NCBI GenBank assembly: GCA_049451635.1
Contig: JBMTVT010000039.1
Coordinates: 1-23,743, forward strand
Direction: 5' to 3'
Source: JBMTVT01 sp049451635
GTDB taxonomy: Bacteria > Bacteroidota > Bacteroidia > Flavobacteriales > Flavobacteriaceae
Length of the DNA: 23,743 nt
The notes beneath the pieces were generated by a model that saw nothing but the letters and a program-made list of their open reading frames with translations, was not told the origin of the DNA and made no database searches. Positions 1-7,445 of the stretch are shown in pieces (the stretch's first letter is position 1; every line of letters begins with the position of its first letter). The translations under genes and the position numbers were made by a program.

Positions 1-772
1 CATTATAAGTAACATGAGCATAATCTTCATCACCTAAATTATTTGGTTCACCATTTTTCCAGTTTGCATAATTTGGTGTAGAACCATTGGGTCCACCATT
101 CCAAAAAATAGTACCTGCTTCAGGTCCAGTAACCCATCTCCAAACGCCTTCAGTTTGTGCATCACTACCACCAATCCAACCAGCTCCTGCGGCTTGTTCT
201 CCAGCTAATTGAGCCTCCTCAGGATAAAGAATAGTCGCTAAATACCCTTGCCAACCATAATAATATAATGATTCTGCTTCTAATTTAGCATCAGACCAAG
301 TAATACCTAATGCAGAAACATATTGATAATAATGACCTGTCTTTGGTAAATAATTAGCATCTCCTATGGTAATTGAGAAAAATTTATTAGTAGGATTATT
401 ACTTGTACTTTTAAATACCACATCTTTTACTGCAGCTATTAAATCCAGATAACTTACCAAAGCCGATGTTACCCCAGACAATGTAAGCTTGCCCTCATTT
501 GCACTCCATGAAGTTATTATTGCTGGATGAGAACCTGTAAGTATTAATGTATCTTCTCCTTGAACATATCCAGAAGATATTTGAATAAAAAGAGCTTCAA
601 TTTCGGTATCATCTGGATCTGTTATATTAAAATCGGTTACAATATTAATTTGGGTTTTTGGACAATAAGCCTGATTTCCAGTTGCCGTTAAGGTAGGTGC
701 TACATTCTGTGACCAACAAGCAATTGTTAGCAAAAAAAAGACGCTATATAAGACCCTTACTTTTTTATTCAT
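1..772 (-). CDS. Secreted C-type lectin domain protein, partial (C-terminus beyond left edge)
   Basis: 257 codons are visible from an ATG at 772; the gene continues past position 1. Residues 1-22 form a signal peptide (MNKK, then a hydrophobic core, then CWSQN). Residues 23-140 are a beta-rich segment of the kind that precedes adhesion domains. Residues 145-257 read as a C-type lectin-like domain: GHYYQYV, then WSDAKLEAE, AGWIGGSD, WRWVTGPEAG, and GEPNN at 241-245 followed by DEDYAHV. The EPN triplet at 242-244 is the sugar-specificity motif of mannose-type C-type lectins, so calcium-dependent glycan binding is plausible. From memory, flavobacterial proteins of this type usually end in a T9SS type B (gliding-associated) sorting domain, which would lie outside the window. 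It lies 98 bp downstream of mazG on the same strand. The exact role (adhesin or polysaccharide binding) is inference. Confidence 0.83.
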   Translation of the reverse strand, partial: MNKKVRVLYSVFFLLTIACWSQNVAPTLTATGNQAYCPKTQINIVTDFNITDPDDTEIEALFIQISSGYVQGEDTLILTGSHPAIITSWSANEGKLTLSGVTSALVSYLDLIAAVKDVVFKSTSNNPTNKFFSITIGDANYLPKTGHYYQYVSALGITWSDAKLEAESLYYYGWQGYLATILYPEEAQLAGEQAAGAGWIGGSDAQTEGVWRWVTGPEAGTIFWNGGPNGSTPNYANWKNGEPNNLGDEDYAHVTYN

Positions 773-870
773 TTAAAAACATTAAAATACCTTTAAAGAA
801 AATGATTATTTTTTGATTTAATAAATCTATCCGATGTTGAAGATTAAAAACACTATAAAATGTAAAATTA

Positions 871-1644
871 TTAAAGTTTTTTTGCTTCTTCCCAAAAGAC
901 ATCCATTTCTGCAAGTGACATTTCCTTTAGAGGTTTGTTCAAGCTTTTCGCTTTACTCTCTAAGTATTGAAATCGCTTTGAGAACTTTTTGTTGGTGCGC
1001 TCCAAAGCATTTTCGGGGTTTATATTTAAAAATCTAGCGTAATTTACCATAGAAAACATAACATCGCCATATTCGCTTTCCATAGCATCTTTATTACCAT
1101 TTTCTACTTCTGTTTTAAACTCACGAAGTTCTTCTTCTACCTTTTCCCAAACTTGGTTTTGTTTCTCCCAATCAAAACCAACTCCTGCTACTTTCTCCTG
1201 AATTCTATTTGCTTTTACCAAAGCAGGCAAACTATTGGGAACCCCTTCCAATACACTTTTTTTACCCTCTTTTAATTTTAAATTTTCCCAATTACGCTTG
1301 ACATCATCTTCATTTTCAACTTTCACATCCCCATAAATATGAGGATGCCTACTTATCAACTTCTCACAAATTGCATTGCAAACATCTGCGATATCAAAAT
1401 CGTTAGTTTCGCTTCCTATCTTTGAATAGAAAACAATGTGCAATAAAACATCCCCTAATTCCTTTTTTACTTCTTCTAAATCATTGTCTAAAATAGCATC
1501 ACCAAGTTCGTAAGTCTCCTCAATAGTTAGATGGCGTAGGGTTTCCATAGTTTGTTTTTTATCCCACGGACATTGTTCACGCAACTCATCCATTATGGTT
1601 AATAACCTATCAAAAGCTTTTAGTTGATTTTCTCTAGAATTCAT
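871..1644 (-). CDS. mazG: Nucleoside triphosphate pyrophosphohydrolase MazG
   Basis: 257 aa, close to the usual 260-residue length. MazG hydrolyses (d)NTPs to (d)NMP and pyrophosphate and acts as a cytosolic house-cleaning enzyme. Two MazG domains are visible. The first has CPWDKKQT, TIEETYELGDAI and KKELGDVLLHIVF, giving the EExxE...ExxD metal-binding pattern. The second has EEELREF and ESEYGDVMFSMVNYARF. The ATG at 1644 (MNSRENQLKAFDRLL) is chosen; an upstream in-frame extension to 1701 would add 19 residues of poor quality and overlap the aconitase terminator. The region just upstream contains TATTTTTA, one base off the Bacteroidota -7 box. It appears to be transcribed alone. Confidence 0.93.
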   Translation of the reverse strand: MNSRENQLKAFDRLLTIMDELREQCPWDKKQTMETLRHLTIEETYELGDAILDNDLEEVKKELGDVLLHIVFYSKIGSETNDFDIADVCNAICEKLISRHPHIYGDVKVENEDDVKRNWENLKLKEGKKSVLEGVPNSLPALVKANRIQEKVAGVGFDWEKQNQVWEKVEEELREFKTEVENGNKDAMESEYGDVMFSMVNYARFLNINPENALERTNKKFSKRFQYLESKAKSLNKPLKEMSLAEMDVFWEEAKKL

Positions 1645-1701
1645 GAAAAAGTGTTTTCGTAAAAATACAATTATATATAGTTTTAAATTCTTTTGAAACA
1701 A

Positions 1702-1729
1702 AAAAATCCAGCTTAAAAGCTGGATTTTT
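1702..1729 (-). terminator. Rho-independent terminator of acn
   Basis: A 12-bp perfect stem (1702-1713 with 1718-1729, core AATCCAGCT/AGCTGGATT) closes a 4-nt TAAA loop. On the minus strand the stem ends in a T run followed by GTTTC. It lies about 20 bp past the aconitase stop codon and before the mazG start, so it should end acn transcripts. The stem is symmetric and could act in both directions. Confidence 0.85.
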
Positions 1730-1750
1730 ATTTATTTATAATCTAAAATA

Positions 1751-4018
1751 TTAAGCATTTTCAGCAGCAATAAGATTTAGTGCAGAACCCGCTTTATACC
1801 ATGCAATTTGAGCATTGTTATAAGTATGGTTTAATTTGATTAAATCTTTTGTCCCATCTAAATGAATAGCCTCTAATGTTAACTGTTTATCAGGAGCAAA
1901 CTCATTTAAATCTGAGAAATTGAATGTATCATCTTCTTTTATTAAATCGTAATCTGCTTCATTGGCAAACGTTAATGCCAACATACCTTGTTTTTTAAGG
2001 TTTGTTTCATGGATACGAGCAAACGATTTTACAATTACTGCAGCAACACCCAAGTGTCTTGGTTGCATTGCAGCATGCTCACGGGAAGAGCCTTCACCAT
2101 AGTTATGGTCTCCAACCACTATAGTTTTAATTCCTGCCTTTTTATATTCACGTTGTACATCTGGAACACCACCATACTCACCTGTTAATTGATTTTTTAC
2201 AAAGTTTGTTTTTTGGTTGAAGGCATTCACAGCACCAATCAATGTATTGTTGGCAATATTATCTAAATGACCTCTAAAACGTAGCCATGGACCAGCCATT
2301 GAAATATGATCGGTTGTACATTTACCAAAAGCTTTGATTAGCAATTTTGCCCCTGTAATAGAATCTCCTATTGGTTCAAAAGGCCTTAACAATTGTAAAC
2401 GCTCTGAATCATCTTTAACAACAACATTAACATGGCTTCCATCTGCTTCCGGTGCTAAATACCCATTATCTTTTACTTCAAAACCTTTTGGTGGCAATTC
2501 CCACCCTGTTGGTTCATCTAACATCACTTCCTCACCATTTTCGTTAATCAACTTATCTTTAAGCGGATTAAAATCTAAACGACCAGCTATAGCAATTGCC
2601 GCAGTTAACTCAGGTGAAGCTACAAAGGCATGCGTATTTGGGTTTCCATCAGCACGTTTTGCAAAGTTTCTGTTGAAAGAATGTACAATACTGTTTTTTG
2701 GTGCATTTTTAGGATCGCTATATCTTGCCCATTGACCAATACATGGTCCACAAGCATTTGTAAATATTTTAGCATCTAGTTTTTCAAAAACTTCAAGAAT
2801 ACCGTCACGCTCTGCAGTATAACGTACTTGCTCTGAACCTGGATTAATACCAAACTCTGCTTTAGTTTTTAAATTTTTGTCTAACGCTTGTTGGGCAATT
2901 GAAGACGCTCTTGATAAATCTTCATAAGAAGAGTTTGTACAAGATCCTATCAAGCCCCATTCAACTTTAATTGGCCAATCGTTTGCTTTTGCCTTTTCAG
3001 TCATAGCAGCACCAACCTCAGTAGATAAATCTGGGGTAAAAGGTCCATTTAATAGTGGGCCTAATTCTGATAAGTTAATTTCGATAACTTGATCGAAATA
3101 TTGTTCTGGGTTTGCATAAACTTCAGGATCAGCTGTTAAGTGTTCTTTTACAGCGTTTGCAGCATCGGCTACATCTTCTCTATCAGTAGAACGTAAATAA
3201 CGCTCCATAGATTCATCATAACCAAATGTAGATGTTGTAGCTCCAATTTCGGCCCCCATGTTACAAATAGTTCCTTTACCAGTACAAGACATGGCTGTTG
3301 CTCCAGGACCAAAATATTCAACAATAGCTCCCGTACCTCCTTTTACAGTAAGTATATCGGCTACTTTTAAAATGACATCTTTTGGTGCTGTCCAACCAGA
3401 TAGTTTCCCTGTTAATTTAACTCCAATAAGTTTAGGGAATTTTAGTTCCCAAGCCATACCTGCCATAACATCAACAGCATCTGCACCACCAACGCCAATG
3501 GCAACCATTCCAAGTCCACCTGCATTTACGGTGTGAGAATCGGTACCAATCATCATACCTCCAGGGAAAGCATAATTCTCTAAAACTACTTGGTGGATTA
3601 TGCCAGCACCTGGTTTCCAGAAACCAATGCCATATTTATTCGAAACAGACTCTAAAAAGTTAAAAACTTCACTACTTACATTATTGGCATGTTTTAAATC
3701 GGTTGCAGCTCCATCTTTGGCTTGAATTAGGTGGTCACAATGTACCGTTGTTGGTACAGCAACTTTAGGTTTTCCAGCTTGCATAAACTGTAGCAACGCC
3801 ATTTGAGCTGTAGCATCTTGACAGGCAATTCTATCGGGTGCAAAATCTACATAATCCTTTCCTCTAGCAAAAGCCTTTGTTGGATTACCTTCCCATAAAT
3901 GTGAATACAATATTTTTTCAGAAAGTGTTAATGGTTTTCCTACTATCTCACGTGCCTTATCTACACGCTCTGCCATTTTGGTGTAAACACCTTTTATCAT
4001 ATCAATGTCAAATGCCAT
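1751..4018 (-). CDS. acn: Aconitate hydratase (mitochondrial-type aconitase)
   Basis: 755 aa, the length of the mitochondrial-type aconitase family. It interconverts citrate and isocitrate through cis-aconitate in the TCA cycle, in the cytosol, using a [4Fe-4S] cluster. The three cluster cysteines are visible: Cys360 in GSCTNSS, and Cys423 and Cys426 in NACGPCIGQW. Substrate-site motifs include MMIGTDSHT (about 155-163) in the N-terminal core and GEGSSREHAA in the C-terminal swivel domain. The start MAFDIDMIKG is well placed. The gene is monocistronic, with a -7 element at 4054-4061 and a strong terminator at 1702-1729. No truncation or missing residue was seen. Confidence 0.97.
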   Translation of the reverse strand: MAFDIDMIKGVYTKMAERVDKAREIVGKPLTLSEKILYSHLWEGNPTKAFARGKDYVDFAPDRIACQDATAQMALLQFMQAGKPKVAVPTTVHCDHLIQAKDGAATDLKHANNVSSEVFNFLESVSNKYGIGFWKPGAGIIHQVVLENYAFPGGMMIGTDSHTVNAGGLGMVAIGVGGADAVDVMAGMAWELKFPKLIGVKLTGKLSGWTAPKDVILKVADILTVKGGTGAIVEYFGPGATAMSCTGKGTICNMGAEIGATTSTFGYDESMERYLRSTDREDVADAANAVKEHLTADPEVYANPEQYFDQVIEINLSELGPLLNGPFTPDLSTEVGAAMTEKAKANDWPIKVEWGLIGSCTNSSYEDLSRASSIAQQALDKNLKTKAEFGINPGSEQVRYTAERDGILEVFEKLDAKIFTNACGPCIGQWARYSDPKNAPKNSIVHSFNRNFAKRADGNPNTHAFVASPELTAAIAIAGRLDFNPLKDKLINENGEEVMLDEPTGWELPPKGFEVKDNGYLAPEADGSHVNVVVKDDSERLQLLRPFEPIGDSITGAKLLIKAFGKCTTDHISMAGPWLRFRGHLDNIANNTLIGAVNAFNQKTNFVKNQLTGEYGGVPDVQREYKKAGIKTIVVGDHNYGEGSSREHAAMQPRHLGVAAVIVKSFARIHETNLKKQGMLALTFANEADYDLIKEDDTFNFSDLNEFAPDKQLTLEAIHLDGTKDLIKLNHTYNNAQIAWYKAGSALNLIAAENA

Positions 4019-4053
4019 AAAATATATTTTTGTTTGGTTTTTTAAAAGTTATG

Positions 4054-4061
4054 CAAAATTA
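4054..4061 (-). promoter_or_regulatory. Candidate -7 promoter element for acn
   Basis: On the minus strand this reads TAATTTTG, a perfect match to the Bacteroidota -7 consensus TAnnTTTG, 35 bp before the acn ATG. No TTG is seen 19 bp further upstream, so the -33 element is weak or absent. Confidence 0.5.
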
Positions 4062-4090
4062 CGAAATTTATATATAAAGTTATTAAATAA

Positions 4091-4171
4091 AGCTTGCATA
4101 ACAATATGCAGCTATATTTAATTATTATAGTGATATTATTATTTGATATGATTTACTAATTATCAGTAAAT
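4091..4171. other. Intergenic region with two inverted repeats between acn and moxR
   Basis: Two short inverted repeats lie in the 197-bp gap. TGCATA-ACAA-TATGCA at 4095-4110 extends to AGC/GCT with one bulged T (4091-4113). ATTTACT-N7-AGTAAAT spans 4151-4171. On the minus strand both lie downstream of the moxR stop and the first is followed by T-rich DNA, so either could be a weak terminator of the moxR operon. They could also be acn regulatory sites. Neither role can be proven here. Confidence 0.35.
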
Positions 4172-4215
4172 TCAAATTAAAAATGATGATTTATTAACTG
4201 TGGATTTTGTAATGC

Positions 4216-5169
4216 TTAAAACAAACTCTTAATAATTTGTTCCTCAGAAATACCTTCAGCTTCGGCTTTGTAGTTTTTAATAATTCGATGTCTTAAAATA
4301 CTGTAAGCAACTGCTTGAACATTTTCAATATCAGGTGAAAATTTGCCGTGAATGGCCGCATGGGTTTTTGCCGCTAAAATTAAGTTTTGTGATGCTCTTG
4401 GACCTGCACCCCAATCTATATAGGTTTTTACTATATCTGGAGCAGTTTCAGAATTTGGCCTTGTTTTGCCAACTAATGATACAGCATATTCTATAACATT
4501 GTTAGCTACAGGAATACGACGTATTAAATGCTGAAAATCTATGATTTGTTGAGCTGAAAATAATGCGTTTATGGTTGCTTGAGTATCAGTAGTTGTTGTT
4601 TTTACAACTTCTACTTCTTCTTTAAATGATGGATAATCTAGATTGATAGCAAACATAAACCGGTCTAATTGTGCTTCTGGTAATGGGTAAGTACCTTCTT
4701 GCTCAATAGGGTTTTGCGTTGCCAATACAAAATATGGTAAATTTAATTTATAATGATGACCAGCAACAGTAACTGCACGCTCTTGCATGGCTTCTAAAAG
4801 AGCTGCTTGTGTTTTTGGCGGGGTTCTGTTTATCTCGTCCGCTAAAATGATATTAGCAAAAATAGGCCCTTTAATAAATTTGAAATGACGGTCTTCGTCT
4901 AAAATCTCACTTCCTAAAATATCACTGGGCATCAAATCTGGCGTAAATTGAATACGCTTAAAGTCCAAACCTAAAGCCTGTGCAATAGTATTTACCATAA
5001 GGGTTTTTGCTAAACCTGGAACACCTACCAATAAAGAATGCCCGCCAGAGAAAATAGAAATTAAAATTTGATTTACTACAGCCTCTTGACCAACAATAAC
5101 TTTAGCTATTTCAGTTTTTAAATCTTTAAACTGCTTTACAAATTTTTCAATAGCAACGACATCAGACAT
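4216..5169 (-). CDS. MoxR-family AAA+ ATPase
   Basis: 317 aa, usual for the MoxR (RavA/MoxR, AAA_3) family. Walker A is GVPGLAKT at 49-56 and Walker B is ILADEIN at 108-114. The sensor-1 region FVLATQNPIEQEGTYPLPEA and the DRFMF arginine segment follow, with an AAA lid domain at the C-terminus. MoxR ATPases are cytosolic chaperone-like machines that usually act on partner proteins with VWA/MIDAS domains. It is the last gene of the PPIase operon, starting 4 bp after the stop of the SurA-like gene, which implies translational coupling. The usual DUF58/VWA partners are not adjacent. Its client and any link to envelope folding are inference. Confidence 0.93.
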   Translation of the reverse strand: MSDVVAIEKFVKQFKDLKTEIAKVIVGQEAVVNQILISIFSGGHSLLVGVPGLAKTLMVNTIAQALGLDFKRIQFTPDLMPSDILGSEILDEDRHFKFIKGPIFANIILADEINRTPPKTQAALLEAMQERAVTVAGHHYKLNLPYFVLATQNPIEQEGTYPLPEAQLDRFMFAINLDYPSFKEEVEVVKTTTTDTQATINALFSAQQIIDFQHLIRRIPVANNVIEYAVSLVGKTRPNSETAPDIVKTYIDWGAGPRASQNLILAAKTHAAIHGKFSPDIENVQAVAYSILRHRIIKNYKAEAEGISEEQIIKSLF

Positions 5170-5173
5170 ATGT

Positions 5174-6628
5174 TTAATTTTTTAACCAGTTACTGGAAAA
5201 ATTGCAATTTCTATATTCACCGCCAATTTTAATATAGGTGTCCAATATTTTTTCTTCTTGCCATTTTTCAATGGCCTTAATTTTTTTCTCATCAAGCGCC
5301 AATTGCTTAATTTTAAGAAAATCCCGGGCATATTTTGCTTGGTGTTCATCAATCCTGTCGGTTACCATTAATATTTTAAATTTGATGTTACCCGTTCTGT
5401 CTTGTTCACTTAACACTAAACTAACTTCGCCGTCTTTTAAGTTTTGAATTTGAGCATATAACTCAGGATCCATACGGGTTAACTCAAAATTATAATCTTG
5501 TGTTGTAGGATTTATTAATTGTCCACCATCATATTTCGTCTCCTTTTCATCACTAGCTTCTTTGGCAGCTTCAGCAAATGATATTTCTCCATTTACTATA
5601 CGTTGTCTTACATTTTCAAGGCGTTCTTTGGCTTCGCTAATGGCTTCAGTAGACACTTTTGGAGTTAGTAAAATGTGGGCCACATCATATTCTTGCCCTC
5701 TTATTTTTTCAAGCATAACTATATGATATCCAAACTCGGTTTCAAAAGGTTCAGATATTTCACCTTCTTGTAATGCAAAAGCTACTTGCCTGAATTCTTT
5801 AACCATTCTAGGTTTTTTCTTGTTTAAAGTATACTTCCCTCCTTTACTAGCTGAACCAGGATCGTCTGAATATAACACTGCTTTAGAACGAAAACTGGCG
5901 CCATTTTCTAAAATATCGGCTTTAAACTGTTTTAAACGGTCTACAATCCTTTGCTTTTCATCTTCAGACACTTTGGGTTCGGCAACAATTTGGGCAACTT
6001 TAAGTTCGGTACCAAATGTTGGTCTTTCTACTTCTGGAATTTTATTAAAAAATTCTCTAACTTCTTCTGGGGTTATTTCAACATCATCAACAATTTTAGC
6101 TTGCATTTTTTGGGCCAATTGATTGGATTTTATAATCTCAAACATTTCATCCCTAAAGCTTTTTTCATCTTCTTTTTTATAAAACTCTAAAAGGCGTTCC
6201 ATTGAGCCATTTACTTGTTGCAAAAACTGCTCAGTAGTATAATCTACTTGAGCTCTAATTTCTGCATCAGATACCTGGATACTATCTTGAATGGCATGGT
6301 GTGCATACAATTTGCTTTCCAGTAATTTACCAAACAGTTCACAATCCATAATATCTTTGGTATCATACCCTCCAGCCTCTAGTTGAAGCCTTTCTTTTGA
6401 TACATCAGAATTTAAAACAATGTAATCACCAACCACTGCTGCTACGCCGTCTACTTTTATAATATTTTTGGCTTTGGTAGTATCTTCTAATTTTTTAGCA
6501 ACTTCTTTAACTTCATCTTCAATAATCTCCTGCGCCGACATAACATTTATAGTAAATATTGTTATGGATAAAAGTGATAGGTGTCTTAAATTAATTGTAA
6601 ATTTCAAATTGTTTATTTTTAATAGCAT
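5174..6628 (-). CDS. SurA-like periplasmic peptidylprolyl isomerase/chaperone
   Basis: 484 aa with a signal peptide ending near SAQ (residues 31-33). A SurA N-like helical segment spans about 55-200. Two parvulin (PpiC-type) domains follow: one at about 207-310, ending SEPFETEFGYHIVMLEK, and one starting at EYDVAHILLTPKV (about 313) that is more diverged. SurA proteins escort unfolded outer-membrane proteins across the periplasm. The ATG at 6628 overlaps the upstream gene by 38 bp. A TTG at 6607 (residue 8) would give a more compact signal peptide (MKFTINLRHLSLL) with 17 bp of overlap and may be the true start. Third gene of the four-gene operon. Confidence 0.88.
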   Translation of the reverse strand: MLLKINNLKFTINLRHLSLLSITIFTINVMSAQEIIEDEVKEVAKKLEDTTKAKNIIKVDGVAAVVGDYIVLNSDVSKERLQLEAGGYDTKDIMDCELFGKLLESKLYAHHAIQDSIQVSDAEIRAQVDYTTEQFLQQVNGSMERLLEFYKKEDEKSFRDEMFEIIKSNQLAQKMQAKIVDDVEITPEEVREFFNKIPEVERPTFGTELKVAQIVAEPKVSEDEKQRIVDRLKQFKADILENGASFRSKAVLYSDDPGSASKGGKYTLNKKKPRMVKEFRQVAFALQEGEISEPFETEFGYHIVMLEKIRGQEYDVAHILLTPKVSTEAISEAKERLENVRQRIVNGEISFAEAAKEASDEKETKYDGGQLINPTTQDYNFELTRMDPELYAQIQNLKDGEVSLVLSEQDRTGNIKFKILMVTDRIDEHQAKYARDFLKIKQLALDEKKIKAIEKWQEEKILDTYIKIGGEYRNCNFSSNWLKN

Positions 6629-7445
6629 CTTTAGTGATATCTTTTTCTAATTCTTTAATAAGTTCCAACTTCCGTTTGTTAACCACTATTTGATCTATAG
6701 TTGGTTTCACATATTCTAATGGTGCTGTATCGTTTCGTAATAAAACATCATTAATTTGCATCAAATATACTCCTAATGAATCTTTGAGTTGCACAAAATT
6801 AGATTTTTTTAACAGTTGATTTTTGTTCTCGGGAGTTACCGCAGGAATTTTTTCAATGGCCTGACTTAGCTTTATCCAAATAGAATCATTAAATGAATAG
6901 GATTTAAATTGGATTGAAATAGAATCTAAAATCTTTTTATCGTCTGGATTATAGCGTTTAAAACGTTCTCTTATATCATTATAATTAATAATATTATCAT
7001 CTACATGAATGTATCTAAACTTTATAAGCTCTTCATTTAATTTAAAAACTTCTTTATTGTTATTATAATAAATCTCAGCCTCTTCCTTTTTAACTAGTAT
7101 ATCAATATTTCTTTTAACCAATGCTTCAATATAGGCCTTGGAATATAAATCATTTTTATATTGATCTACTAGCTTATTAAAAGCTTCCTGCTTTTCTATG
7201 CTCAAATTTAACAAAGCCCCATCAAAAAACAATTGCTGGGTTGCCCATCGAGTTATAAAGTTTTGTACAATAAGCGTACTGTCTTCTTTAGCTGTACCTT
7301 CTGGCACTAACCCTTTTATATTATCAAGATACAAATACGATTCATTTACTCTAGCAACTGGTACTCCTTCTGGTTTTGGTCTAAACATATTGCATGATAC
7401 AATAGTCAAAACAGTAAGTAGCACTATAATGTTCTTATTTTGCAC
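6591..7445 (-). CDS. Lipoprotein, SurA N-domain-like foldase without PPIase domain
   Basis: 284 aa. The N-terminus MQNKNIIVLLTVLTIVSCN carries a lipobox (IVSC, Cys18), so it is a predicted lipoprotein. The rest is mostly helical and charged. The pattern 'VARVNESYLYLDNIKGLVP', then STLIVQNFITRWATQQLFFDGA, resembles the N-terminal chaperone region of SurA/PrsA proteins. I see no parvulin motif (GYHIV or HILL). It starts with GTG directly after the TAA of the upstream PPIase gene (TAAGTG), so it should be translationally coupled. The 3' end overlaps the SurA-like gene. A role in outer-membrane protein folding is inferred from fold and neighbours, not shown. Confidence 0.82.
   Translation of the reverse strand: MQNKNIIVLLTVLTIVSCNMFRPKPEGVPVARVNESYLYLDNIKGLVPEGTAKEDSTLIVQNFITRWATQQLFFDGALLNLSIEKQEAFNKLVDQYKNDLYSKAYIEALVKRNIDILVKKEEAEIYYNNNKEVFKLNEELIKFRYIHVDDNIINYNDIRERFKRYNPDDKKILDSISIQFKSYSFNDSIWIKLSQAIEKIPAVTPENKNQLLKKSNFVQLKDSLGVYLMQINDVLLRNDTAPLEYVKPTIDQIVVNKRKLELIKELEKDITKDAIKNKQFEIYN

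Noticed and set aside
2334..2735. 133-codon plus-strand frame inside acn
   Set aside because: It is an antisense shadow of a certain gene; its composition (Ser/Pro/Phe rich) follows from the reverse complement of acn and no promoter or family motif is seen.
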